Positions 36,520 to 46,004 of a stretch of 49,592 bases of DNA are shown here, one piece after another. The translations under genes and the position numbers were made by a program. Every line of letters begins with the position of its first letter. The first letter of the stretch is position 1. This DNA comes from Campylobacterales bacterium (lineage in GTDB: Bacteria; Campylobacterota; Campylobacteria; Campylobacterales; Sulfurospirillaceae): contig JAJRPV010000014.1 of assembly GCA_024280575.1 (NCBI GenBank), positions 1 to 49,592 of the forward strand, given 5' to 3'. The notes below the pieces were generated by a model, which searched no databases, was not told the origin of the DNA, and saw nothing but the letters and a program-made list of their open reading frames with translations.

Positions 36520-38358
36520 TCAAGAAAAAGATAATGGGTCAATGTCTATCTCTACTGGAAATTTTTTGCAAGCGTGAGCAAATTTTAGTAACTCTTGGGT
36601 ATCGTTGCTTCTTAAGAGCATATTATATCTGTATTTGTTGGCTATTTTTTCTATGCCGGCTCTACCGTATCCTACTACTTCTAATTTTGGGAAATTATGG
36701 GTTAATTTCTCCACTTCATTGATTATTTGATTTGCTTTTTCATCTTTTTTATGAGAAATCAGGATTTTCAAAAGTTTTATAAATGGCGGATATATCTCTT
36801 TTCTATATTGCATCTCATCAACTAAAAAATCCTCATAATCACTCATAAATTTTTGAAACAGATCAGGATTTTGCGTTTGTATATAAACTTCACCCTCTCC
36901 GCTTCTTCCTGCTCTTCCTGCTATTTGATGTGTTAGCGATACCGCTCTCTCTCTAGCTCTGAAATCGGGCATATTTAAGATAGCATCAATTCCCATGATA
37001 ACGCTAAGTCCGATGGAGTGGTAATCATGCCCTTTTGAAAGCATTTGAGTACCTACCAATATATCTATCTTTTTTTCATTGAAATCTGTAAGCAATTTAT
37101 TTAATTGCTTTGTAGTCCTAACTTCATCTCTATCAAACTTGCCTATGACTTTGTCTTTAAATTCCTCTTCAAGTCTTGATACTACTTCGGCTGTTCCTAT
37201 CCTGTTTGAGTGTAGATTTTTACCTCTACATGTAGGGCAAATTTGGGGTACTCTTTGAGTGAAGTTACAATAGTGACAAACAAGTGCATTTTTCTTTACA
37301 TGTAGGCTCATACCCACACTGCAATATGGACAAGTTATGTTTGAGCCGCAATCTGCACAAGTGATGTATTTAAAATTTGCTCTAGTTGGTAAAAATATGA
37401 TAATTTGCTCTTTTTTATCCAAATGCTCCTTGATAGTTTGTAGCATTTGCAAAGTCAAACCACTTACGCTATTTTCATAAATAAATTTTTTTTCACTTTT
37501 AAAATAAGTACCTCTGAGTCTAAATCTAGGAAGATTTTTATAGCTTCCCAAAGATGGCGTAGCACTTCCTAAGATAATCTTTGCTTCTGCTCTTTTTGCA
37601 AACAAGAGTGCCAAGTCTTTTGCATTGTATCTTGGTCGTTGATTTGATTTGTAACTGTCATCATGTTCTTCATCTACAACTATCAAACCTAAGTTTGACA
37701 CTGGTAAAAAAAGTGCTGATCTTGTTCCTGCTATCAAAGATATTTTTCCAATTCTCAAATCCTCCAGGATTTTCTCTTTTGCTTTTTTAGTAACTTTTGA
37801 ATGCCAAATAGCCACCGTATTGCCAAAAACAATTTTGAGTCTTTTTTTCATTTGTGGAGTTAGTCCGATTTCAGGCATCAAAAATATAGCATTTTTACCG
37901 CTGTTTATACAATCTTCTATACATCTTATGTATATCTCACTTTTTCCGCTTCCTGTATCTCCGAAAAGTAAAGAGCGGCTCTTTTTTTGTATAAATTCAT
38001 AAGCTTTTGTTTGCTCAACAGAGAGTGAAATATCAGATTTAACTGTTTTTTGAACAGTTAAAGGGTTTTTTCCAAACGGAACAAAAAGAGAAAGGGCATC
38101 ACCTAAAGAGCAGGTATAATAATCGCTGATAAATTTTGCATTTGACAAAATAACATCTGTGAAATATTCATCTTTAACACTTAAAATCTCTTCACATTTA
38201 AAGTCTGGTCTTGAAGTTTTGGAAATAACAACACCATTTTTTTCTTTATTGTTTAGCGTAATTTCTACAATATTGCCGGGTTTAAGTTCATACTCACTTT
38301 CGTAAGTCAAAGGAGAAAGGGGAGATTTTAAGATAGAGACGAGATAATAAAGCTTCAA
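36520..38358 (-). CDS. priA: Primosomal protein N' (PriA helicase)
   Basis: 612 residues, short like other Campylobacterota PriA. N-terminal DNA-binding domain (1-105), Walker A GDTGSGKS (133-140), DEEH box (VVDEEHDD), and eight zinc-binding Cys in two clusters around residues 333-372 (CADCGSNITCPYC, CHYC, CPTC), then helicase motifs QMLSKGHDY and QIAGRAGRSGEG. It restarts stalled replication forks by loading DnaB. It has 1-bp spacing from the upstream prepilin gene, so it is read with the pilins. Contains two TACATGTAG sites 70 bp apart, in the zinc region. Confidence 0.96.
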   Translation of the reverse strand: MKLYYLVSILKSPLSPLTYESEYELKPGNIVEITLNNKEKNGVVISKTSRPDFKCEEILSVKDEYFTDVILSNAKFISDYYTCSLGDALSLFVPFGKNPLTVQKTVKSDISLSVEQTKAYEFIQKKSRSLLFGDTGSGKSEIYIRCIEDCINSGKNAIFLMPEIGLTPQMKKRLKIVFGNTVAIWHSKVTKKAKEKILEDLRIGKISLIAGTRSALFLPVSNLGLIVVDEEHDDSYKSNQRPRYNAKDLALLFAKRAEAKIILGSATPSLGSYKNLPRFRLRGTYFKSEKKFIYENSVSGLTLQMLQTIKEHLDKKEQIIIFLPTRANFKYITCADCGSNITCPYCSVGMSLHVKKNALVCHYCNFTQRVPQICPTCRGKNLHSNRIGTAEVVSRLEEEFKDKVIGKFDRDEVRTTKQLNKLLTDFNEKKIDILVGTQMLSKGHDYHSIGLSVIMGIDAILNMPDFRARERAVSLTHQIAGRAGRSGEGEVYIQTQNPDLFQKFMSDYEDFLVDEMQYRKEIYPPFIKLLKILISHKKDEKANQIINEVEKLTHNFPKLEVVGYGRAGIEKIANKYRYNMLLRSNDTQELLKFAHACKKFPVEIDIDPLSFS

Positions 38359-38359
38359 A

Positions 38360-38881
38360 TTACTCAGTTAAAGATTTACAGTTTTCTTCTGTATGATTTG
38401 AACAATCAAATACTCCGGTCGTAGAGTTATAATCAAACTGAACAGATGTATTGCTTAGGTAAATTTTGTATTGTTTTGCTGCTGTTTTCACCCAAAAACC
38501 ATCATGATTTACTTTGGAATAAATAGGATATTCAAGTATATTGCTACCGTTTCCGTCTGCATAATTGAAGAGTCTCTGATTAGCAACATTATAAGCGGTT
38601 ACATTATCTAGTTTTGGCGGTATAAAAGGCGTGGTGCCTTCAAGAAGTCTTTTTGATTTTTGCATAGCGATTCCGCTCCTGATAGCAGCCACTTGAGATT
38701 TTCCTTTGACAAGCACGGCGTCATCACGACTAGCTGCAAGTTTTGGTATAGCAATAGCAGATAAAATACCAATAACAACGATAACAAAAATAAGCTCAAT
38801 CATAGTAAAGGCAGGAGTAAATCCTACCTTTATAAGTTTTATTTTATTCAATTGACTAAAATTTAACTTTATGTCCGCCAA
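38360..38881 (-). CDS. Type IV prepilin-like protein 2
   Basis: 173 residues. The class III signal FTMIELIFVIVVIGILSAIAIPKLAASRD is at about 25-52, with Glu at position +5 of the mature protein. Cleavage by prepilin peptidase would fall before F25 (PA|FTMIE). The leader is unusually long (about 24 residues); a shorter start is possible but none with a clear ribosome site is seen. Two Cys near the C terminus may form a disulfide. It overlaps pilin 1 by 26 bp. Probable pseudopilin for type II secretion or competence pili. Confidence 0.87.
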   Translation of the reverse strand: MADIKLNFSQLNKIKLIKVGFTPAFTMIELIFVIVVIGILSAIAIPKLAASRDDAVLVKGKSQVAAIRSGIAMQKSKRLLEGTTPFIPPKLDNVTAYNVANQRLFNYADGNGSNILEYPIYSKVNHDGFWVKTAAKQYKIYLSNTSVQFDYNSTTGVFDCSNHTEENCKSLTE

Positions 38882-39359
38882 GCGAAATATTTATATCTTT
38901 TACGCCCATATCTTCCAATTGTGATACAATACCAGTACCGTGTTTAACTAATTTAACACTTAAATATGGTGCACTTCCCATAACAGAAGCGTTAGAATCA
39001 CATGCGTTCTGAGGGTTATTGTTTGTAACAACACCTGTTGACGCATTAACATCTGCAGCCATTATAGCCAAAGATACAGTATCGCCCTGATCATCTGTAT
39101 ACACATATTTACATTGTGTAGCTGTTGTATCTTTTTTCCAAACACCTGTATCTAAACTCATAGCATTTAAGAATGATGCTTCTTTTTGACCTTGAAACCA
39201 AGCTGGAACAGCTTGTTCTGCAGTACCTATATCTGTTTTGATAGATGCGGCTTTTGCATCATTTCTTGTTGCAGCCAACTTTGGAATGGCAACTGCTGCC
39301 AAAATACCTAAAATTACGATCACGAAGATCAACTCAATCATAGTAAAACCTTTTTTCAT
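38856..39359 (-). CDS. Type IV prepilin-like protein 1
   Basis: 167 residues. A 4-residue leader MKKG precedes FTMIELIFVIVILGILAAVAIPKLAATRNDA, a classic prepilin N terminus cleaved after G4. The mature domain has two Cys (about 83 and 120). Such proteins build type IV or competence pseudopili or type II secretion pseudopili in the envelope. It heads the pilin1-pilin2-priA run, with AAAAGGAG before ATG and a 9-bp hairpin in its leader. With comEC in the same window, a DNA uptake role is plausible but inferred. Confidence 0.92.
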   Translation of the reverse strand: MKKGFTMIELIFVIVILGILAAVAIPKLAATRNDAKAASIKTDIGTAEQAVPAWFQGQKEASFLNAMSLDTGVWKKDTTATQCKYVYTDDQGDTVSLAIMAADVNASTGVVTNNNPQNACDSNASVMGSAPYLSVKLVKHGTGIVSQLEDMGVKDINISLGGHKVKF

Positions 39360-39382
39360 GGTTTACTCCTTTTGTTTAATTT

Positions 39383-39404
39383 TGATTGATACACTTATCA
39401 ATCA
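39383..39404 (-). promoter_or_regulatory. Pilin leader hairpin next to predicted start site
   Basis: TGATTGATA (39383-39391) pairs perfectly with TATCAATCA (39396-39404) over CACT. On the reverse strand a TAAAAT -10 (39414-39419) places the start near 39407, so the mRNA would begin with this hairpin. Confidence 0.5.
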
Positions 39405-39442
39405 TTGGTTGAGATTTTAGTTAAATATAGTTAAAATTTAAC

Positions 39443-39661
39443 TTAAAGTCTATCTATACTCTCTAAAAGTTGCTTGATTTTTTTACTGTCTTGATACTTG
39501 TCATAACTTTTTTGCACGAAAGCTCTTAAAAGTTCTTTGATGTCTATATTTCTTTTATCATCAAAAGTTTTTCTAAACTCGTCGATAAAAAAATCATAAA
39601 AATCATCATCAAGCATAATATCGAAATCTTTAGCACCTACCTGGATCGACAATTTGCTCAT
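39443..39661 (-). CDS. Small acidic protein, possibly ZapA-like
   Basis: 72 residues, start MSKLSIQVGAKDFDIMLDDDFYDFF, then a helical Lys/Asp-rich C-terminal part. The beginning (short beta hairpin, G-x-x-F-x-I) is loosely like ZapA, a protein that cross-links FtsZ. This is a weak resemblance. The gene overlaps the preceding coiled-coil gene by 4 bp (ATGA), so the pair is coupled and the products may interact. I do not assign a firm function. Confidence 0.7.
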   Translation of the reverse strand: MSKLSIQVGAKDFDIMLDDDFYDFFIDEFRKTFDDKRNIDIKELLRAFVQKSYDKYQDSKKIKQLLESIDRL

Positions 39662-39891
39662 TTTCTGAGCACTTCCTCTATCCTGCCAAGTATATCGTCC
39701 GATTCAATATTTTTATTAGTCAATTCTTCCTGCAATTTGAAAATTTGTGAATCTTTTGCTTCATTTTGAGCTTTTAGAGTCATAACTTCTTGTCTGAGAG
39801 CATCATTTTGAGATTTTATATCTTCAAATCTTTTCAATAAATCACTTACTTTTTCTACTAATCTACTTACTGTTAACTCTTCACTAAACAT
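39658..39891 (-). CDS. Small coiled-coil protein, possibly ZapB-like
   Basis: 77 residues, nearly all predicted coiled coil (heptad pattern through VSRLVEKVSDLLKRFEDIK to LKAQNEAKDSQIFKLQEEL). Length and character resemble ZapB-type or other short coiled-coil proteins. It overlaps the next small gene by 4 bp. Its leader begins with an 18-bp hairpin. Function unknown; a cell-division pair with the next gene is one possibility. Confidence 0.75.
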   Translation of the reverse strand: MFSEELTVSRLVEKVSDLLKRFEDIKSQNDALRQEVMTLKAQNEAKDSQIFKLQEELTNKNIESDDILGRIEEVLRK

Positions 39892-39922
39892 ATCTTTTTC
39901 CTTATTTGCAACTTTTTTTCTA

Positions 39923-39969
39923 TGTCTTGCCCTATAAACTGTTATTATGGTAGTTTATAGGGTAAGACA
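39923..39969 (-). promoter_or_regulatory. 18-bp leader hairpin before the coiled-coil gene
   Basis: TGTCTTGCCCTATAAACT (39923-39940) pairs with AGTTTATAGGGTAAGACA (39952-39969) with one G-T wobble. A reverse-strand TACAAT -10 (39977-39982) predicts a start near 39970, exactly at the hairpin base. No U tract follows, so it is not a normal terminator. Confidence 0.6.
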
Positions 39970-40014
39970 GCTATATATTGTAACAAAAAAATATAAAAAT
40001 CTCAAATTGTTGAT

Positions 40015-41676
40015 TTACTGCCTGTTTGCCTCTTCCAATTTATCTGAAATCGTTTTTAAAAGTGGAGGATAATCCAACTTGTCAAAAAATAACTCTATCA
40101 TCTTTGGACCTTTTTCATTTATATTTTCTATATTTTTTACCAAATCTTTAAAGCTTTTTACGGAGATAGTTTTATCAACTCCCAAAGATTTTGCAAAATC
40201 AAGATATTTCCATGTGGCTATATTATTATATGACTGCTTTGCTCCGTGGATGGCTCTCTCTATCGTATATCCGTTGTTATTCAGTAAAAAAACCGTTACA
40301 TCCAGATTATACCTTGATATCAAACTTAGCTCTTGAGCAGTCAGCTGAAATGATCCATCTCCTATAAACAAGAGAACTCTTCTGTGGGGAGACGCTATGG
40401 CTGAGCCTATCGCAGAGGGCAAAGTATAGCCAATCGAGGCCCATAACAATTGTGATACAAAATCTATTTTTGGCGGTAGATTTTGTCCAACCAAACCAAA
40501 CAATGCAGTTCCTGCTTCTGCTACTACTATGTCACCCTCTTTGACAATCTCTTTTGCAACAAGAGGCCAAAAATCTTTATGATTTAGTTGATTGTCATTG
40601 TCTTGAAAGTCCTCTATGTTTACTTTTATCTCTCCTGTTTCAAAATCTACTTGTGCGTTTTCATTTGGTGTGATATTTTCCAAGATATACTCCAAAAGCG
40701 TATCTACACTTATTCCCGAGTATAATTTCTTGCCAATCTTTACATTTTTCGGTCTTATGGTTATAACATGATCAAAATCTATACCGTCTTCTGTAAAACC
40801 TCCACAATTTATATCCGTCTCAACCGTACCGATGGAGATGATACAATCTGCATTCTGAACTACTTTTACTATGCCTTTCGTACTATAATCTCCTGCATAA
40901 ATTCCCAGATAGTTTGGTTTTGCCACGCTTGTTTCATTTATGATAGATTTTCCCATCAAGGTTGTAACAAATTTTGCCTGATTTTTTTGGAGTATCTTTG
41001 TCATTAAATCTCTCCAGCCAAATCTTGCTATATTAATTCCCAACAAAAACATTGGTTTTTTGGCTTCAAGGTATCTTTTGATGATTATATCTCCAACCTC
41101 TTTTACCATATGATTATCACTGTGTTTATAATAAAAGTATATATCTTCTATCGTTTCGGAAACATCCAAATCCACCAAATCAGCAGGAATCCCCAGATAG
41201 CTTGGTTTTTCGGTTATGAGCATATTGGATACTACTCTTTGAATCTCTTCTATGTAGTTTGTAGATGTGAGTATTGTCGTAGATCCACTTATCGGTGTAA
41301 AGGACTCCAAAAAACTGTTTTTCTTAAAATTTGCCAGCGTATGATGAACCGGTATATCATACTCCAAAACTTTACTATTCGGATACCCTACGATATGCAA
41401 AATCGGAATATTGTGGGCATAACTGCCGGCTATCCCGTTTGCCGCGCTGAGTTCTCCTACTCCCAAAGTAGTCACTAAAACTCCTATGCTTTTTTCTCTC
41501 GCATATCCGTCAGCTGCGTAAGAGGCATTTAACTCATTGCAATTGCCTATCCATTCTAATTTATCATCCCCTACTATATAATCTAAAAATCTTAAATTAT
41601 AATCTCCGGGAACTCCAAAAATATGTTTAACTCCTAATTTCTTAACCACATCTATAACCAAATCTCCTAAAGTCAT
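40015..41676 (-). CDS. ThDP-dependent 2-oxoacid decarboxylase (IpdC/PDC family)
   Basis: 553 residues. N-terminal Pyr domain with IFGVPGDYNLRFLDYI and catalytic Glu in GNCNELNASYAADGYAR, a central domain, and a PP domain with the ThDP/Mg motif GDGSFQLTAQE...LLNNNGYTIE. It decarboxylates indolepyruvate, phenylpyruvate, pyruvate or branched 2-oxoacids to aldehydes; the substrate is not settled. The frame opens at 41700, but I chose ATG 41676 because GGAG is 7 nt upstream and family members begin M-T-x-G-D-x-V. It is not part of an obvious operon. The AOR enzyme elsewhere in the window could oxidise its aldehyde product, by inference. Confidence 0.92.
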   Translation of the reverse strand: MTLGDLVIDVVKKLGVKHIFGVPGDYNLRFLDYIVGDDKLEWIGNCNELNASYAADGYAREKSIGVLVTTLGVGELSAANGIAGSYAHNIPILHIVGYPNSKVLEYDIPVHHTLANFKKNSFLESFTPISGSTTILTSTNYIEEIQRVVSNMLITEKPSYLGIPADLVDLDVSETIEDIYFYYKHSDNHMVKEVGDIIIKRYLEAKKPMFLLGINIARFGWRDLMTKILQKNQAKFVTTLMGKSIINETSVAKPNYLGIYAGDYSTKGIVKVVQNADCIISIGTVETDINCGGFTEDGIDFDHVITIRPKNVKIGKKLYSGISVDTLLEYILENITPNENAQVDFETGEIKVNIEDFQDNDNQLNHKDFWPLVAKEIVKEGDIVVAEAGTALFGLVGQNLPPKIDFVSQLLWASIGYTLPSAIGSAIASPHRRVLLFIGDGSFQLTAQELSLISRYNLDVTVFLLNNNGYTIERAIHGAKQSYNNIATWKYLDFAKSLGVDKTISVKSFKDLVKNIENINEKGPKMIELFFDKLDYPPLLKTISDKLEEANRQ

Positions 41677-41750
41677 CACATTGCTCCAAAAGTTTTTCAT
41701 AATTGTACCATTTTTAGAGTGGGTGTAAGCTTTAGTTTTGTTTTGGCTGT

Positions 41751-41756
41751 TATAAT
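41751..41756 (+). promoter_or_regulatory. Extended -10 box for uvrB, possibly leaderless mRNA
   Basis: TGTTATAAT (41748-41756) places the start near 41763, the A of the uvrB ATG. There is no ribosome site upstream of the ATG. Confidence 0.55.
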
Positions 41757-41762
41757 CACACT

Positions 41763-43739
41763 ATGATAAAATTTCAACTAAACAGTACATTTTCACCCAC
41801 GGGCGATCAACCCCAAGCTATAAAAAAACTCACAAATTCTCTTAAAAAAGGCAATAGATACCAAACTTTAGTCGGAGTTACCGGAAGCGGAAAAACTTTT
41901 ACTATGGCAAACATCATACAAGAGTTGCAAATGCCAACTCTTATCATGACTCACAATAAAACTTTGGCAGCTCAGCTTTACAGTGAATTTAAAGGTTTTT
42001 TTCCTAAAAATCATGTAGAGTACTTTATCTCTTATTATGATTATTACCAACCTGAAGCCTATATACCAAGGAGTGACCTTTTTATAGAAAAAGACAGCTC
42101 TATCAATGAAGAGTTAGAGAGATTAAGACTTAGTGCAACTGCCAGCCTACTCAGCTTTAATGATGTCATCTGTGTGGCTTCTGTATCAGCAAATTACGGA
42201 CTTGGTGACCCGGATGAGTATAAAAGTATGGTACAAGCCTTGGAAGTCGGATTAAACATAAATCAAAAAAAACTTTTACTCCAACTTGTTGATATGGGAT
42301 ACAAAAGAAATGATACTTTTTTTGATCGAGGTTGCTTTAGAGTAAACGGCGATGTTATAGATATACATCCGGCATACAGCGAAGACGAAGCCATAAGGAT
42401 AGAATTTTTCGGCGATGAGATTGAGAGTATTTATTATTTTGAAGTTTTAACAAACAAAAAGATAAAAGATGTTCCAAAAGTCGTGATTTATGCCGCTAGT
42501 CAGTTTATAGTCGGGCAAAACCGGCTTCAAGATGCTATGAAAATGATAGAAGTTGAATTGGAAAAAAGACTTGAATTCTTTCAAAAAGAAAATAAACTGG
42601 TCGAGTATCAAAGACTTAAAAGCAGAGTTGAGTTTGACTTGGAGATGCTCCAGGCCACAGGTGCCTGCAAAGGAGTTGAAAATTATGCCAGATATCTAAC
42701 TGGAAAAAAAGAGGGAGAAACTCCATTTTCTCTGTTTGATTATTTTGAATCTATGGGAAAAGAGTACCTTGTTATAGTGGATGAATCACATGTCTCTCTT
42801 CCTCAGTTTCGCGGTATGTTTGCAGGTGACAGAAGTAGAAAAGAGGTGCTTGTCGAGTATGGCTTCAGGCTTCCTAGTGCCTTGGACAATCGACCTTTAA
42901 TGTTTGATGAATTTATAAATAAAGTACCTCATTATCTTTTTGTTTCAGCTACACCAAAAGAGATTGAGCTGGATATTTCAAAAGAAAATGTAGCAGAGCA
43001 AATCATAAGGCCAACAGGACTTCTTGACCCACAAATCGAGATACTTGACAGCGAAAATCAGGTAGAAACTCTGTTTGACGAGATTAAAAAAGTAACCGCA
43101 AAAGAAGAGAGAGTTTTAGTCACGGTTTTAACCAAAAAAATGGCAGAAGAGTTAAGTCGCTACTACAATGAACTAGGGTTAAAAGTCAAATATATGCACT
43201 CTGACATAGATGCGATTGAGCGAAATCAAATCATAAGAGCTTTGAGGCTCGGTGAATTTGATGTCCTTGTCGGCATAAATCTTCTTCGTGAAGGCTTGGA
43301 TTTGCCCGAAGTATCTCTTGTGGCGATTTTAGATGCCGACAAGGAGGGATTTTTAAGAAGTGAAACAAGTTTGATACAAACGATGGGGAGAGCCGCAAGA
43401 AATACACACGGCAGAGTCATAATGTTTGCTAAAAAAATTACAGGGTCCATGCAACGAGCCATAGAAACAACGCAAAGAAGAAGGGAAATACAAGAAAAAT
43501 ACAATAAAAAGCACAACATAACGCCAACTTCTACCAAAAGAAAGCTTGATGAAAATCTAAAAGTAGAAGATTTAGGTGAGATTTTCAATAAATTTGATAA
43601 AAAAGACAAAATTCCACCTAGCCAAAAAAAGCAAATTGTCAAAGAGTTGAGTATGAAAATGCACCAAGCTGCCAAAGAGTTAGAGTTTGAAAAAGCCGCA
43701 AAGTTAAGGGATGAAATAGCAAAACTTAGAAAATTGTAA
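41763..43739 (+). CDS. uvrB: UvrABC excinuclease subunit B
   Basis: 658 residues, full length. Damage-loading subunit of nucleotide excision repair. Walker A GVTGSGKT (38-45), the beta-hairpin region [16 protein letters not shown] box (VIVDESHVS), helicase motifs [23 protein letters not shown] and TMGRAARN, and the C-terminal UVR domain (about 615-655) that binds UvrC. It lies alone, divergent from the decarboxylase gene, with an extended -10 immediately before the start and no Shine-Dalgarno sequence. Confidence 0.98.
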   Translation: MIKFQLNSTFSPTGDQPQAIKKLTNSLKKGNRYQTLVGVTGSGKTFTMANIIQELQMPTLIMTHNKTLAAQLYSEFKGFFPKNHVEYFISYYDYYQPEAYIPRSDLFIEKDSSINEELERLRLSATASLLSFNDVICVASVSANYGLGDPDEYKSMVQALEVGLNINQKKLLLQLVDMGYKRNDTFFDRGCFRVNGDVIDIHPAYSEDEAIRIEFFGDEIESIYYFEVLTNKKIKDVPKVVIYAASQFIVGQNRLQDAMKMIEVELEKRLEFFQKENKLVEYQRLKSRVEFDLEMLQATGACKGVENYARYLTGKKEGETPFSLFDYFESMGKEYLVIVDESHVSLPQFRGMFAGDRSRKEVLVEYGFRLPSALDNRPLMFDEFINKVPHYLFVSATPKEIELDISKENVAEQIIRPTGLLDPQIEILDSENQVETLFDEIKKVTAKEERVLVTVLTKKMAEELSRYYNELGLKVKYMHSDIDAIERNQIIRALRLGEFDVLVGINLLREGLDLPEVSLVAILDADKEGFLRSETSLIQTMGRAARNTHGRVIMFAKKITGSMQRAIETTQRRREIQEKYNKKHNITPTSTKRKLDENLKVEDLGEIFNKFDKKDKIPPSQKKQIVKELSMKMHQAAKELEFEKAAKLRDEIAKLRKL

Positions 43740-43750
43740 TCATTTTTTGA

Positions 43751-43756
43751 TATAAT
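43751..43756 (+). promoter_or_regulatory. Extended -10 box for ppk
   Basis: TGATATAAT (43748-43756) just after the uvrB stop predicts a start near 43763, so the transcript begins directly with the structured leader. Confidence 0.55.
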
Positions 43757-43768
43757 TGCCGATATGGC

Positions 43769-43886
43769 GTATATTTTTTCGCAAATGTTATATGAATGGC
43801 TCTGCAACCGATGGGTCAAAATCTTTGATTTTGGGGCACTCATCGTGTGAAGCCTTAGTGAATATAACATTTGTGAAAAAATATAC
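43769..43886 (+). ncRNA. Structured ~118-nt leader of ppk (candidate cis-regulatory RNA)
   Basis: Outer arms 43769-43793 and 43862-43886 are complementary over 25 bp with one G-T. Inside, GGCT (43798-43801)/AGCC (43851-43854), CGATGGGT (43809-43816)/ACTCATCG (43838-43845), and CAAAATC (43817-43823)/GATTTTG (43827-43833) nest to a TTT loop. The fold occupies almost the whole leader and ends 5 nt before the ppk ribosome site. It matches no riboswitch class I recognise. It could instead be a MITE-like palindrome. Confidence 0.6.
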
Positions 43887-43901
43887 TCAAAAAGGGTAAA
43901 A

Positions 43902-46001
43902 ATGGCAAACTTAAGCAATCATGAATATTATATCAATAGAGAATTATCGTGGCTAAAATTTAATACTAGAGTATTAGAACAGGCTAGAAAAACCGAACTT
44001 CCTCTTTTGGAGAGATTAAAATTTTTAGCTATCTACTCTACTAATTTAGATGAATTTTACATGATTAGAGTGGCTGGCTTAAAACAACTTTTTAATGCCG
44101 GTGTTATCGTAAGTGGAGCCGACAAAATAACACCTCTTGATCAATTAAAAAAGATAAGAGAATATTTGAGTGCAGAAAAAAAGATACTCCAAGATACATA
44201 TCATGAAATAATCTCTAAATTAAACCATGAAAATCTTTTCATAAGCAATTATAATGATTTGGATGATGAGCTTAAAGATACTGCGGATGAATTCTTTTTT
44301 TCAAATATCCTACCGGTCATTATCCCAATAGCCGTCAATGCAACACATCCATTTCCTCATCTAAATAACCTTAGCTTTTCACTTGCTGTTAAATTGAGTG
44401 ATGGCATCAACGAGGGAAAATACAAATATGGGATGATTAGAATTACGAGGGTTTTACCAAGGTTTTTTCAAGTAAATGACAATCACTATGTTCCGATTGA
44501 ATCTATCGTACACGAACATGTAGAAGATATTTTTCCCGGATACAAACTTATCTCAAGTGCAGCTTTTAGAGTAACAAGAAATGCAGATATCGTAATAGAA
44601 GAAGAAGAAGCGGATGATTTTATGTTGATTATGGAGCAAGGTATAAAGCTAAGACGAAAAGGGGCTTTTGTGAGGCTTGATATCCAAGAAGGTGCCGACC
44701 CTGATATAGTGGAGTTTTTAGACACACACACAAATATATCTGTCAAAGATATATATAGTTATACCAGCCCGTTAAATCTTGGTGCCCTATGGGAAATAGT
44801 AGGAAATAAAAATTTCTCACACCTTACACTCCCACCATATAATCCTAAAATATTACCTCCATTAAATAAGAATGAATCGATATTTAGAACGATGAGAAAA
44901 CACAATATATTGCTATATCATCAGTATGAGAGTTTTGAACCATTGACTAGGCTCATAAAGGAGTCTGCGAAGGATCCGAAAGTTATATCAATTCGTATGA
45001 CACTTTATAGAGTAGAAAAAAATTCTCAAATCATTCAAGCTTTGATTGATGCTGCAGGCGATGGAAAACAGGTAACTGTCATGGTAGAGCTAAAAGCAAG
45101 ATTTGACGAAGAAAACAATTTGCACTGGGCAAGAGCACTAGAGCAAGCCGGAGCACATGTGATATATGGCATCACCGGTTTTAAAGTTCATGCTAAAGTT
45201 TGCCAGGTTATCAGACAAGAAGATGGAAAATTAAAATTTTATATGCACCTTGGGACGGGAAACTACAATGCGACTACTGCTAAAATTTATACTGATGTCA
45301 GTTATTTTACCTGCAAGGATGAATTTGCAAAAGATACTACGACTTTTTTTCATATACTCTCAGGATTTTCAAAAAATCAAAAACTCGAAACTTTGAGTAT
45401 GTCGCCGACTCAAATCAAACCTAAACTCTTAAATATGATAAACAATGAAGCAACCAAAGGCGAAGAAGGCAGGATAATAGCCAAAATGAACTCTTTGGTT
45501 GATAGTGATGTGATAAAAGCACTCTATAATGCATCTATTAAAGGAGTTAAAATAGATTTAATCATAAGAGGTATTTGCTGTTTGAAATCCGGGATTCCGG
45601 GTATCAGCGATAATATCCGCGTTATATCTATAGTAGGAAGGTATTTAGAACATGCCAGAATATTTTACTTTAGAAATTCAGACCCAGGCATGTTTATATC
45701 AAGTGCTGATTGGATGCCTAGAAATCTTGAGCGAAGGTTAGAATTAATGACTCCTATCGTGGAAAAACCTTTACAAGAAAAACTTTTAGAGATTATGCAA
45801 CTTCAGCTAAATGACAACTACCTATCTTGGGAATTGCAAAATGACGAAAGCTATAAAAAAGTAGAAGTTACAGGACAAAAGGTTATAAATTCACAGAAAA
45901 TTTTAGGAGATTATATAACTAAAATCTTCAATACTTTAAGAAAAGATACAAACGAAAGCAAAGCCGATAAATTAGCCAAAAAACTGTTTAAGGAGAGTTA
46001 A
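43902..46001 (+). CDS. ppk1: Polyphosphate kinase 1
   Basis: 699 residues. Makes polyphosphate from ATP, reversibly. The N domain begins [20 protein letters not shown]; the catalytic region has [15 protein letters not shown], the phospho-His motif [29 protein letters not shown], and the second His in [13 protein letters not shown], then [20 protein letters not shown] precedes ATG 43902 by 6 nt. It is preceded by an extended -10 box and a long structured leader, so translation or stability control is likely. The gamma-carbonic anhydrase gene follows after 3 bp. Confidence 0.97.
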   Translation: MANLSNHEYYINRELSWLKFNTRVLEQARKTELPLLERLKFLAIYSTNLDEFYMIRVAGLKQLFNAGVIVSGADKITPLDQLKKIREYLSAEKKILQDTYHEIISKLNHENLFISNYNDLDDELKDTADEFFFSNILPVIIPIAVNATHPFPHLNNLSFSLAVKLSDGINEGKYKYGMIRITRVLPRFFQVNDNHYVPIESIVHEHVEDIFPGYKLISSAAFRVTRNADIVIEEEEADDFMLIMEQGIKLRRKGAFVRLDIQEGADPDIVEFLDTHTNISVKDIYSYTSPLNLGALWEIVGNKNFSHLTLPPYNPKILPPLNKNESIFRTMRKHNILLYHQYESFEPLTRLIKESAKDPKVISIRMTLYRVEKNSQIIQALIDAAGDGKQVTVMVELKARFDEENNLHWARALEQAGAHVIYGITGFKVHAKVCQVIRQEDGKLKFYMHLGTGNYNATTAKIYTDVSYFTCKDEFAKDTTTFFHILSGFSKNQKLETLSMSPTQIKPKLLNMINNEATKGEEGRIIAKMNSLVDSDVIKALYNASIKGVKIDLIIRGICCLKSGIPGISDNIRVISIVGRYLEHARIFYFRNSDPGMFISSADWMPRNLERRLELMTPIVEKPLQEKLLEIMQLQLNDNYLSWELQNDESYKKVEVTGQKVINSQKILGDYITKIFNTLRKDTNESKADKLAKKLFKES

Positions 46002-46004
46002 GAA

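Noticed and set aside
43226-43918. 230-codon reverse frame across uvrB end and ppk leader
   Set aside because: It is antisense to conserved uvrB codons and crosses the structured leader; no family resemblance or start signal.
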